Under the pieces are notes generated by a model. That model saw only the letters and a list, made by a program, of their open reading frames with translations, was not told where the DNA came from and did no database searches. The position numbers and the translations under genes are program-made. Shown here in pieces: positions 10,901 through 18,091 of a stretch of 64,000 nt of DNA. Source of the stretch: Pedobacter frigiditerrae. Its GTDB lineage: Bacteria; Bacteroidota; Bacteroidia; Sphingobacteriales; Sphingobacteriaceae. Each line of letters begins with the position of its first letter. Position 1 is the first letter of the stretch. The stretch lies in contig NZ_SJSK01000005.1 of NCBI RefSeq assembly GCF_004331645.1, positions 62,001 to 126,000 on the forward strand. The letters are read 5' to 3'.

Positions 10901-11030
10901 TCGGAACTTCGATCTTGGGAAGCAAGTTGTAATTCAAGCTCAGGTACGACTGTACCCCGAAAAGTACCAGTACCGTAAAGATAACGATAAGTAATAAGGG
11001 CCTTTTAATGGCTATTCCAGTTATTGACAT
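7926..11030 (-). CDS. RND-type multidrug efflux permease (AcrB/HAE1 family)
   Basis: This is an inner-membrane proton-driven efflux pump subunit. The 1034-residue length and the duplicated layout (membrane helices near 10, 335-540, 860-1030 with two large periplasmic loops) are those of AcrB-family pumps. The paired aspartates of the proton relay are visible in VGILVDDSIVVLENIYRHM (about residue 395), and the C-terminal half repeats the fold. It is the last gene of a tolC-MFP-RND operon, 11 bases after the fusion-protein gene. No regulator gene is adjacent. The substrate is not predictable from sequence. Confidence 0.96.
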   Translation of the reverse strand: MSITGIAIKRPLLLIVIFTVLVLFGVQSYLSLNYNLLPKIEVPTVTISTLYPGASAAEVQTTVTKKLEDAFSSVEGLDQINSTSQESVSIIVISFKSGTDVDKAERDVQRKADQAMNDLPDDAKRPQVNKVNLEETPVIKAGVTANMASRNLYDLVDNQLKPILQNVAGVGQVNIIGGDKREIQININQNKLLSYGLSISQVTQAINNANISFPAGSIKTQNQQLSIRYDANVKSLDQLRELIVLQQPGQGVVYLKDIAEVVDATAETTAINHIDGIPSIGVQIIKQSDANAVDVSELVKKAFEKIEKQYKGQKLNFNISTDQSVYTLHAADAVMFDLMLAVIIVGIVMLAFLHSFRSSMFVLVALPASIIPTFIAMYFLGFSLNLMTLMALSLVVGILVDDSIVVLENIYRHMEMGSDRRKAALEGRNEIGFTALSITLVDVVVFLPLAMAGGMIGSILREFSLVVVISTLMSLFVSFTITPLLASRFGKLEHLREDTLWGRINVGFERFIDNIKEVYGELLQKVLRKKRWLLSGTILLIIGAVALVPMGFIGAAFIPKADQSDLILNMELEPTATIYKTNMMVQQTEKILLEQPEVQKVFSSIGFVSGSVSGTNSNANLAELTLSLVDKKKRTMTAEEYGTFIQQKLSSAITGAKFTVSSTSITGNISSAPIQIAVKGVDLKQVRQIAEAYKKVVEEVPGTQFVKFSVKDRKPEVDIKLNREKMSMLGLNAGTVGATLQNSFSGSDKSQFKQEGNEYNIMVSLDKFNRSDIKYVRNLPFINSQGQTILLNQFAEVSEALGETTLQRIDRLGSITVQSNVTGRPTGTVGDEIKKKAESIKVPEGISIEFLGDSKNQGDAFGSLGLALITAILLVYLIMVALYENAVYPFVVLFSIPVALVGAFLILAITMETLNIFTIIGMIMLLGLVSKNAILIVDFTNNLKAEGYAVKDALIEAGKERLRPILMTTLAMIFGMLPIAIASGAASEIKNGMAWVIIGGLTSSMILTLFVVPSMYLIIENMIARFSKGKKIKE

Positions 11031-11041
11031 AGTCCCGTTCT

Positions 11042-12100
11042 TTATTTAGAAATGTTAATTAATGTACCATCCTTCAAATTAATCTGTCCAGATGTAATGA
11101 TTTGGTCTCCCGCTTGCAACCCGGCTGCCACCTGTATGTTACTGCCATATTCAACGCCGACCTTGATGCTGCGCAATACAGCTTTTCCGTCCCGTACCAC
11201 ATAAACAGAAGCATCCTGAGTACTCGCGTTGAGTGCCTCGCGGGGAATCATCAGGATTTTCTGTGCTGTTTTCTTTGAAAAATCGGCATATACGAACGTA
11301 CCAGAACGTAAAGGGGCATCCTTTTCATTAGCAGCGGCAATCTCTACCAGATAGTTATAGGCCTGATTGGCTTGTGGGCTGATAAAGGTAACGGTTCCGA
11401 TAAATGACCTGTCGGGGTACACATCGGTCGTCAGTTTGATCTTTTGGCCAGGTACGATCTGGTATACTTCAGCTTCGGTAAGATATACTTGCACCTTAAG
11501 CTGTGAAAGATTGACAATCGAAGTGATCTCTGCACTGGTGCTGACAAACATCCCTTCTTCAACAGCCTTTGAGCCAATGACACCACTGGTCGGTGCCTTG
11601 ATGGTCGCATCAGCTATCTGTCTGCGCAACTGCTGAGAAAGGTTTATGGCGTCGTTATAGGTCTGACGAATATCGTTGACCTTTTCCTGTGTGGCCGCAT
11701 TTCCTTCCAACAGTTCTGTATAGGTCTGCAGGTCACGCTTCAGCTTGGACACATTGGATTCGGATTTCTGTAGGTCGAGTTCCAGCAACCGTGTGTCAAT
11801 GATAGCGAGGGTCTGCCCCTGCCTTACATTGTCGCCAAGGTTAAACAACAATCGCTGTACATTTCCGCTGCTTACAGAGAGCACTTTTACCTCCTTAAAT
11901 GGAGCTAACATACCCGTTTTCACCAAGCCAACATCTTGTATTTCTTCCTTAACGATAGTGGTAGTTACAGGTATAAGCACATTCCCAACCTTTGCAGGTT
12001 GGTTCTTCTCATCAATTTTCTTTTTGTTGGTGACCAATTTGTAGGCAATAAAACCGATGATGGCAATGCAGATCAGGCTTATTATAAGTTTTTTTTTCAT
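11042..12100 (-). CDS. Membrane-fusion protein of RND efflux pump (HlyD/AcrA family)
   Basis: This is the periplasmic adaptor linking the RND pump to the outer-membrane channel. It shows an N-terminal anchor (MKKKLIISLICIAIIGFIAYKL), split lipoyl/barrel-sandwich halves (VLSVSSGNVQRLLFNLGDNVRQGQ and ATIKAPTSGVIGSKAVEEGMFVS), a coiled coil between them, and beta-barrel and membrane-proximal domains to the C-terminus. The start at 12100 is preferred because it gives a normal signal anchor. An in-frame ATG at 12151 would add 17 residues, but these overlap a leader sequence that is conserved at another operon (see finding). The gene is between tolC and the RND permease. Confidence 0.93.
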   Translation of the reverse strand: MKKKLIISLICIAIIGFIAYKLVTNKKKIDEKNQPAKVGNVLIPVTTTIVKEEIQDVGLVKTGMLAPFKEVKVLSVSSGNVQRLLFNLGDNVRQGQTLAIIDTRLLELDLQKSESNVSKLKRDLQTYTELLEGNAATQEKVNDIRQTYNDAINLSQQLRRQIADATIKAPTSGVIGSKAVEEGMFVSTSAEITSIVNLSQLKVQVYLTEAEVYQIVPGQKIKLTTDVYPDRSFIGTVTFISPQANQAYNYLVEIAAANEKDAPLRSGTFVYADFSKKTAQKILMIPREALNASTQDASVYVVRDGKAVLRSIKVGVEYGSNIQVAAGLQAGDQIITSGQINLKDGTLINISK

Positions 12101-12192
12101 CCGTATAAAGTTGTTTTCAATTGAGATGAAGCTATCATGAGTTTTATACATTTCGTTTTATGATTGTAAACTCATAATGGTTTCATCGTTCT
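12101..12192 (-). promoter_or_regulatory. Conserved leader element, copy 1 (tolC-MFP junction)
   Basis: The 92-base gap between the tolC-like gene and the fusion-protein gene shares a ~85-nt sequence with the susC-susD gap at 46691-46774. The 16-mer gatgaagctatcatga (plus-strand 12125-12140) is identical, begins 25 bases upstream of the start codon in both, and is followed in both by catttcgtt (12149-12157). The surrounding bases also align with few gaps. What it does is unknown; position argues for control of translation or an internal promoter. Confidence 0.6.
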
Positions 12193-13521
12193 TTAGAGTG
12201 AATTATAAAAGGTTTTTAATGTACCCGTTGCTTTTTCAAGGTCAATTCGGGCTTGGTAATAGCTGTATAATGAGTTTAGGTAACTGCTCTGGGCTTCCTT
12301 TAATGAGTTCTGGGTGTTCAGCCAATCTGTAAGATTGGTGGTGCCTTTCTGAAACTGCAGGTCAGTAACCTTAAGTACCGATTCTGCCAAGGTTACGTTT
12401 CGCTGATCATTTTCTACATTTGCCTGTGCCTGTACTAGTTTCGTATGGGCGTTCTCATAGTCGACCTTAAATCGACCTTCTGACAGTTTCAAATTCTCCT
12501 CCGCATTCATACGGTTCAACTTTGCCTGTTTAGACTGGGCGCCACGCTTATAGAAATCAAGAATTGGAATACTTAACTTTAAACCTACAGCCGAATACGG
12601 AAGAAGTTCATCATAAGCGCCACTAAGTGTGTTCCCAAAACCAACCGCACCGTAACGAGCATATCCCGTCAACTTGGGAAGTCCCCCTGCCTTGATACGT
12701 GCTTGTTCGATTTCTAAAACCTTTATATTGAGTTCCGCTAATTTATAATCGATCCTTGATGCAGGAGAAAATGACCCGATACTGTCATTGGTAGGAACCG
12801 AGACTTCCATTCTTGTAGAAGCATCTACATGTAGTCGATCATTTATTGGAAAGCCCATTTCAAACTTCAGCTCATTTTCTGCCAATTGCCTGTTACTTTG
12901 GGTAACACGGATTTGAGACAGCGTGTTGTTATAGTCGACACTTACCTTATCAAGATCCTTCTGAAGGGTAGTCCCCTTGTTTACCTGCAACCGATATATT
13001 TCCATTTGCTTTTCATAAGTACCCTTATTGTATTCTAAAAGATCCAACTGTTGGTTGTATACAAAGATTTGGAAATAAGCTGTACTAATATTATAGATTA
13101 TCGCTTCCTGGCTCTGCTCGATATTGAGATCTGCCTGCATTTTACTATACTTATTGGCTTTCAGACCTGTGAGCATTGATTGGTCGAAAATAACCTGATC
13201 CAATTGAGCAACGGCACCGGAGTTATATTTCTGGGTTAGGGATATCCGGCGTTCGTCGGGGCCAAATATTCCAGCGGGAATTACACTCTGTTGGAGCTTA
13301 AGGTTGTTGTCCAGTGTCGATGTCAGACTCACTTTTGGCAGGTAATCAGCCAGTACCTCCTTAGCCTTGGCATCAGCAGCCAGTTTTTGGTTGGCATAGA
13401 TGGTATTGTTACGGTTATTCTTTAGCCCGTATTCGATACACTGTTTTAATGTCCAATTCTCCTGGGCCAGGGCATTTAACCAGGAACTGAACAGCAGGAA
13501 TACAATAATTTTTATACGCAT
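12193..13521 (-). CDS. TolC-family outer-membrane efflux protein
   Basis: This is the outer-membrane channel of the tripartite efflux pump. With the start at 13521 it has a clear signal peptide (MRIKIIVFLLFSSWLNALAQ), and a purine-rich AAGAAAGAAGA ribosome site lies just upstream. A longer in-frame reading from 13644 adds 41 residues of no signal-peptide character. Two outer-membrane-efflux repeats follow, each with the long helical pattern (for example LNRMNAEENLKLSEGRFKVDY, and TDLQFQKGTTNLTDWLNTQNSL near the end). The length (442 residues) is normal. It is the first gene of the operon. Confidence 0.94.
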   Translation of the reverse strand: MRIKIIVFLLFSSWLNALAQENWTLKQCIEYGLKNNRNNTIYANQKLAADAKAKEVLADYLPKVSLTSTLDNNLKLQQSVIPAGIFGPDERRISLTQKYNSGAVAQLDQVIFDQSMLTGLKANKYSKMQADLNIEQSQEAIIYNISTAYFQIFVYNQQLDLLEYNKGTYEKQMEIYRLQVNKGTTLQKDLDKVSVDYNNTLSQIRVTQSNRQLAENELKFEMGFPINDRLHVDASTRMEVSVPTNDSIGSFSPASRIDYKLAELNIKVLEIEQARIKAGGLPKLTGYARYGAVGFGNTLSGAYDELLPYSAVGLKLSIPILDFYKRGAQSKQAKLNRMNAEENLKLSEGRFKVDYENAHTKLVQAQANVENDQRNVTLAESVLKVTDLQFQKGTTNLTDWLNTQNSLKEAQSSYLNSLYSYYQARIDLEKATGTLKTFYNSL

Positions 13522-14112
13522 ATGATCTTCTTTCTTGAAACCTCTCTTTGATGGAGATTTTACATTAGATGGGGCTAAAGTAAAAGATAGCACAATCCGT
13601 ACTTTGCTTATTATACGAACCACCCTTGTTTTTATACAAAACATAGCTCATCAACTGCTATATTATTTCACGAAGATTCTCATATGAAATCCTATTGCAT
13701 TGTATCCGCATGACTTGAAACAGAAAAGGAAAAATGAAAGACACTTTTTGGAAAATCCGTAATCCCTCCTTTATGCAAGGATTATATACCAGAAAATCTA
13801 CAATACTGCAAAAATTAAGGGCATCGAACCCAGAAGTTAAAGAATTTAAATTATAGATTACTCACTGACAATCAGTTAGGTAATATTTTCGAAAGGCAAC
13901 TAGCTTTTGTACCGTCAGGGTCAGTTATAGTGCTGATTTCCAGTAAGTTTATATCAGATTTAAGGGCGTGTGCAGAGCTGGATATTAGACTAAAAGAGTT
14001 CAATTCGTTGACAGGAACAAAGAAAATGATCCAAAAACCAAATCAAAATAAGGGCAAAAAAAGCACTTCTAAAACAAGACAAAAATCAACCAGATGACAC
14101 TAAAATGACAGA
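13522..14112. other. Intergenic region with an ATG-less open frame
   Basis: This 590-base stretch lies between two divergent genes and should hold the efflux operon promoter at its left end. On the plus strand one frame stays open for 92 codons (13819-14094) without an early ATG; its only ATG gives a 23-residue basic tail (MIQKPNQNKGKK...). The product would end in a very lysine-rich tail. I do not recognise it; it may be the remnant of a gene end brought in with the accessory region that starts here, or chance. Confidence 0.3.
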
Positions 14113-15051
14113 ATGACTCAAATCGCTCGAACACCGCATTTGCCAGCCGTAGTGGGACTTTTAAAAAAAGATTTGATATTCGAAGTGATCTGGCGTCGAG
14201 TTTTTTGGGCATTTTCTGTCATAACCTTCATAATTACTTTGATTCTATCGCGGGAAAAATTTGACTCGATTTTTTGTGAGAGATTTGCCAATTTTATGGT
14301 AAAATATTCAGGTATGGAAAAGAAAATCTTAAATGGAATAGAAGAAATCCGATCAGCTCTGGTCGCACTGATCGGAACCGATGACCTTCCCAAACCCAGG
14401 CAACTGTCGAAGCCCGCACTGGAAAAAGTCGCAAAAGAATTCAAGAAGCTCAACCTGCGCAGCAATGAATGGATAACTGAACAAGAGTTTGAAAAATACT
14501 TCAAGGGTTACCATTATGGAACTGGCAAATTTATCAGGGAGGAACTGGGCTTTAGTAATTTTTTCAAGAAAGGACAGTCATATTATTACAACCGTTCAGA
14601 AATACAGGCACTTGCGGCTGAACTAACCGAAAGAAAAGTAAACCTAAAAAGGTATATTGAGCTCAAAGCAGATGAGCAAGCATTTCTCACCAGGATCAAG
14701 ACAGCTGCGCAGAACAGGAAGAAATCAAGCAGGCCATATTACCTCAGCGAAGACCTTTCTGACATAGAAACCTCATTGCCGCCAAGGCCACCAATAGAAA
14801 TGGTGACTGAAGACCTAAAAACACTTTGCAAGGAGTTCGACCGTTATGACCTTGGTCAATACATCGATGTCTACAGGAGTAATTACGCAATGGTAAAATT
14901 TGAATACCATTTTGACCGCTATACATCAAGCAGCATTAAGAGCACCTGCAAAAAATGGTGCGAAAACTTCAATTATGCTAACACAGCCCTAGAAATGTTA
15001 ACAGGCAAACGAGGTACATTCAAGCCATTGACCGCACGACGCCCGTCTTGA
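14113..15051 (+). CDS. Conserved hypothetical protein of mobile-element type
   Basis: I do not recognise a named domain. The core from residue 68 (MEKKILNGIEEIRSALVALIG) onward looks like a soluble, charged protein resembling hypothetical proteins often carried in Bacteroidota conjugative elements, with a stretch (NEWITEQEFEKYFKGYHYGTG, about 120-140) that could be a small winged or helical DNA-binding fold and an alternating basic C-terminus. If translation begins at 14113, a hydrophobic segment (about residues 29-46) is added; a start at 14314 would remove it and is at least as likely. It is isolated between convergent and divergent genes and is followed by the minus-strand SSB/DUF932 block. 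Confidence 0.7.
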   Translation: MTQIARTPHLPAVVGLLKKDLIFEVIWRRVFWAFSVITFIITLILSREKFDSIFCERFANFMVKYSGMEKKILNGIEEIRSALVALIGTDDLPKPRQLSKPALEKVAKEFKKLNLRSNEWITEQEFEKYFKGYHYGTGKFIREELGFSNFFKKGQSYYYNRSEIQALAAELTERKVNLKRYIELKADEQAFLTRIKTAAQNRKKSSRPYYLSEDLSDIETSLPPRPPIEMVTEDLKTLCKEFDRYDLGQYIDVYRSNYAMVKFEYHFDRYTSSSIKSTCKKWCENFNYANTALEMLTGKRGTFKPLTARRPS

Positions 15052-15186
15052 GCGAAGAACAAAAAAGTATCTCAGCAACCTTAAAACTAATGCAAATGAC
15101 CAATAGCGATGATAAAAGTGGGTCGCGAAAAAATGCAGTCCACCTCTGTACTGCACTTGAAAAGTGAATATGAGAACTAGTCCCTG

Positions 15187-16053
15187 CTAGTTGTAGATCA
15201 GGTTAAAAAGTTCTTCATTTGAGAGTTTGAGCTCTTCCTCGGTCGCGTAATAAGCGATTAGTTCATCCTTTAAAGTTGCCTCTGGCGTACCGTTACCGTT
15301 TACATCCAAATTCATTGCCTTGTAAAGACTGATCGGCGCAACAGTTAGCGTAAAATCTTTATCCTGTAGATCAGGGATTTCCCTGCCCAAATATTCCCTG
15401 CCCTGATACATGATGGACACCCATTCAATACCGTTATCACCAACTGAATCTGGAACGACATAGCTCAGATAGTCGTCAATAACCTCCCACGTGATCCCAA
15501 TATTACAATCGTGCTTATCCTTGAGCATATCAAGCACCTTTTGAGCCTCCCCTTTTTTAAGCTCATAACCATTATCCTTGGCACGATCTTCCACGTCCTG
15601 CAGTCCCCATAGGATAGAGATTGTTCCTTGCTGGCTGCGCTGGTAGCCTACGATCGCACGTTCATATACATATTTGTTAGACTGCTCAAATGCTGCCGTT
15701 GCCAGTGCTAGACTTCCTTCAAATTCTTTTTCAAACATCTTTTCAGCATCACCGTTGAGTTCACCGTTTACGATCTTGCAAAGGTCATCATTGCGCATGA
15801 TCTCATTGCAGGAGTAATATTTGGGATAGTATTTTTCGACGAACTCCCATACTCCCTCATCTCGCTGAGGGTCTGGGGCATAAATTTCAGCCTCTTCCTC
15901 GATCTTGTTAACTTCATATTTTTGTAGCGAAAAAGTTTTGGTATTGGTTACGTTGATCATTAGATCATTGACAAAATTTTCAATTTCGGTTTTCGGTTGC
16001 TGGATGTCAGCCTCTAGCGTGAGGGTGAGATTTATTTTTATTTCCTGTGTCAT
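15187..16053 (-). CDS. Hypothetical protein
   Basis: Product unknown. It is 288 residues from the preferred start MTQEIKINLTLTLEAD; an upstream in-frame ATG at 16128 would run back into the preceding small gene and is unlikely. The protein is acidic and soluble, without signal peptide or membrane helix. Visible features are an N-terminal beta-rich stretch and a C-terminal part with alternating acidic helices (KDELIAYYATEEELKLSNEELF). It is the last gene of a four-gene minus-strand run with SSB, DUF932 and a small protein, only 5 bases after its neighbour, so it probably belongs to the same accessory replication or maintenance module. Confidence 0.7.
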   Translation of the reverse strand: MTQEIKINLTLTLEADIQQPKTEIENFVNDLMINVTNTKTFSLQKYEVNKIEEEAEIYAPDPQRDEGVWEFVEKYYPKYYSCNEIMRNDDLCKIVNGELNGDAEKMFEKEFEGSLALATAAFEQSNKYVYERAIVGYQRSQQGTISILWGLQDVEDRAKDNGYELKKGEAQKVLDMLKDKHDCNIGITWEVIDDYLSYVVPDSVGDNGIEWVSIMYQGREYLGREIPDLQDKDFTLTVAPISLYKAMNLDVNGNGTPEATLKDELIAYYATEEELKLSNEELFNLIYN

Positions 16054-16058
16054 TTTCT

Positions 16059-16304
16059 TTATTTTAATGTTATTGTGCGCTGCGTTTCTTTGCTTGGCGC
16101 CCTCAAAAGGCGGATCCCAAAGAGCCAATGGTATTTTGACCTGAAGCCGGCATATTCAATGATACCCATAAGCAACCCTTTTGTGAGCTGCACCTCAAAC
16201 GCATCATGCTTTGGAAGCTCCATTTTCTCTAGGCTATCCAACAACCTTAATACCTGGGCAATCTTTTTAACCACGCGGCGCTCGTTCCCTTTCTTATTTT
16301 TCAT
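16059..16304 (-). CDS. Small hypothetical protein
   Basis: This is an 81-residue basic protein starting MKNKKGNERRVVKKIAQVLRLLDSLEKM. The alternative start at 16382 would overlap the end of the DUF932 gene by 32 bases and add a poorly conserved-looking stretch. No domain is recognised. It sits between the DUF932 gene and the 15187 gene with gaps of 46 and 5 bases, so co-transcription is likely. Confidence 0.6.
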   Translation of the reverse strand: MKNKKGNERRVVKKIAQVLRLLDSLEKMELPKHDAFEVQLTKGLLMGIIEYAGFRSKYHWLFGIRLLRAPSKETQRTITLK

Positions 16305-16350
16305 ATTTGATCCTGAGTTTAAAGTGGGGCGGTCTCCCGCCCCTGATCGG

Positions 16351-17415
16351 TTAATTGAATTGTAACGATCCTTTGCTGGCAAAATCTACGCAGAGGTCAA
16401 ATGCAACCTGTGCCCTTTGCTTTGCCGTCCCCTCTGTGATGGATTTAAATTTAGCCTCGCCATCCTTGAACCTGCGTACATTCTGGAAATATCCCGTAAC
16501 GGCGTTATAGGCACCAAAGACCGTTCCCGCAGTAGTCGTCATCTGCTGGGCATGATTGCCCATGGCATAGCTGAAAACCTCTTCCACTATGTTGCGGTAG
16601 ACGCTCGAATTCTCGTCATCGGCTCCCTTCTGCAATTTTTGGAGTACTTCTCTATTTGGCGCCATGGCCACCTGCACGAGTTTTTTAAATTCTTCGTCCG
16701 AGATGCGCACCTTTGCCCAGTGGTTAAAGATCTCTTCAAGCTCTCCCGCTAGGTTGCTGGATAGGCCCATAAGGGTGTGCGCCTGTTTCAGCCTGTCACC
16801 AGCTCCCGAGCTGTGGCGGATCCTTACCGCATTCTTGTGGTTCCGCATTGCAGCATTCAGCGTATTGTTGCAAACGATGCGAACGGGCGTAAATGCCGCG
16901 GTGATGCTGCCGCCCCCGTCGTGCGAGGTGGTCAAAAATAGATACTGCTCGATCAGGTCATCAACTCCCACACGGATATAAGAGGGAAGTTTTGCAGTGA
17001 TAAAAATTCGCTCGCCCTTGCCCAAAGCGCCCGCTGTTTCGTACTGTATGCCGTCCCCTCCGCCTACGATGCTATCGAAAAACGAAAAGGCATCCACGTT
17101 TTGCACCACGCTGTAATCCTTGCCCACTACCCCGAGCACCTGCTCGGTATCGGTGCGCATGGTCGCGAAAAAGTTTGGAACCTCTACGCCTGCGGCTGCT
17201 GGCAGGATCTCCCCTTGCTTAAATTCGTTGTTCAAATTATCCAAGGTAAAGAGCGGGCGTTTGACCACGGTGTAATCCAATCCCGCAAATTTTAGGGCTT
17301 CGGCTGAAGTTGGGTAGCTGTCCACGATCGTGCCCAGCCCGTGCCATGCTTTTTCCCTTACCGAAAGAAAAGCGTGTTTTTGTGTATCCTCGTTGAAATT
17401 TAAATGATGTGCCAT
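16351..17415 (-). CDS. DUF932 domain protein (phage/plasmid-like)
   Basis: This is a 354-residue member of the DUF932 family, widely found on phages, plasmids and conjugative elements; its biochemical function is unknown. The family hallmarks seen are the N-terminal AWHGLGTIVDSYPTSAEALKFAGLDYTV, the central VGKDYSVVQNVDAFSFFDSIVG, and the CNNTLNAAM motif in the second half. The length is typical. It lies 36 bases downstream of an ssb gene in the same orientation, a pairing common on Bacteroidota mobile elements. Confidence 0.88.
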   Translation of the reverse strand: MAHHLNFNEDTQKHAFLSVREKAWHGLGTIVDSYPTSAEALKFAGLDYTVVKRPLFTLDNLNNEFKQGEILPAAAGVEVPNFFATMRTDTEQVLGVVGKDYSVVQNVDAFSFFDSIVGGGDGIQYETAGALGKGERIFITAKLPSYIRVGVDDLIEQYLFLTTSHDGGGSITAAFTPVRIVCNNTLNAAMRNHKNAVRIRHSSGAGDRLKQAHTLMGLSSNLAGELEEIFNHWAKVRISDEEFKKLVQVAMAPNREVLQKLQKGADDENSSVYRNIVEEVFSYAMGNHAQQMTTTAGTVFGAYNAVTGYFQNVRRFKDGEAKFKSITEGTAKQRAQVAFDLCVDFASKGSLQFN

Positions 17416-17451
17416 GACTATAAAGTTTGATGCTTAAAAAAATTGAACTAT

Positions 17452-17853
17452 TTAAAAAGGTACATCGTCGTTTTTAACTTCTCCGCCTGTCTGATCGCCA
17501 CCAGTTGCCGCCACTCCAACCGCGGTGCTACTGCCTGCCTCCTTAGGACTGGAACCACCAAACAATTTGATTTCTGAAACACGGAACGTCAGCGCTGCCG
17601 CTGCCTCCGCCTCCTTGGTCACATAGGCACGAACGCCCACACGCCCGAAGACCTGCACCACGTCCCCCTTTTTTAAGTACTCCGCAACTCCAGCGTTTCG
17701 CCAATAACTGCACTCGAAATACGTCGCAATCTCCCTGCGCTCTTCCCCACTTTTATAGCTGTCGTTTACAGCTACCGTAAAACCCACTACCTTCGTATCC
17801 TCAGATACCATCCTCACGACCGCATCAGCGGTCAATCTTCCTGTAATTTCCAT
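17452..17853 (-). CDS. ssb: Single-stranded DNA-binding protein
   Basis: This protein binds single-stranded DNA during replication, repair and conjugation. The OB fold spans about residues 1-105 (ITGRLTADAVVRMV, FTVAVND, FECSYWRNAGVAEYLKKGDVVQVFGRV), followed by a short flexible linker and the acidic partner-binding tip NDDVPF. At 133 residues it is shorter and more divergent than a typical housekeeping SSB, which fits an element-borne copy. Its leader contains the long nested inverted repeat at 17915-18087. Confidence 0.92.
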   Translation of the reverse strand: MEITGRLTADAVVRMVSEDTKVVGFTVAVNDSYKSGEERREIATYFECSYWRNAGVAEYLKKGDVVQVFGRVGVRAYVTKEAEAAAALTFRVSEIKLFGGSSPKEAGSSTAVGVAATGGDQTGGEVKNDDVPF

Positions 17854-17914
17854 AACATGGTTTTTTAAGTAAAAAATTTAAACTTTGCTTCCCTTTTCCG
17901 CCATTCCCAAAAGG

Positions 17915-18087
17915 ATTTTTTCAAAAGAAAAAACGGAAAAAAAGAAAGCAATGAAGGCCGTGACCCTTTAAGCTGGGCGGAGTACTAGAATTTACGAGAC
18001 GGAACCGCGAAGCGGTAAATTCGCCGTTCGTAGCCAGCGAGGGTCACGATATTCGCAGCCTTTCTTTCCGTTTCAATTGAAAAAAAA
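17915..18087 (-). repeat. Long nested inverted repeat (cruciform or structured RNA)
   Basis: Between the RadC-like gene and ssb there is a ~170-base interrupted palindrome. Matching arms, from outside in, are a T-rich/A-rich segment with ACGGA (17933-17937) against TCCGT (18067-18071) and GAAAG against CTTTC, CGTGACCCT (17959-17967) against AGGGTCACG (18040-18048), GCTGG (17972-17976) against CCAGC (18034-18038), GAATTTAC (17988-17995) against GTAAATTC (18015-18022), and ACCGC/GCGGT with a GAA(A)-type loop at the tip. Neighbours suggest a single-strand origin, transfer-related site or a structured leader of ssb; none is proven. Confidence 0.7.
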
Positions 18088-18091
18088 CAAC

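Noticed and set aside
15062..15180. Hairpin TGCAGT...ACTGCA between the 14113 gene and the convergent 15187 gene as terminator.
   Set aside because: The stem is short and there is no T-run on either strand, so a terminator cannot be claimed.
16059..16382. Longer start (16382) for the small protein between DUF932 and the 15187 gene.
   Set aside because: It overlaps the DUF932 stop region, and the added residues look unlike coding sequence; 16304 gives a basic start typical of small cytoplasmic proteins.
17854..18091. Inverted repeat as insertion-sequence ends.
   Set aside because: The arms flank no transposase and pair as nested short stems rather than as terminal repeats; no target duplication is visible.
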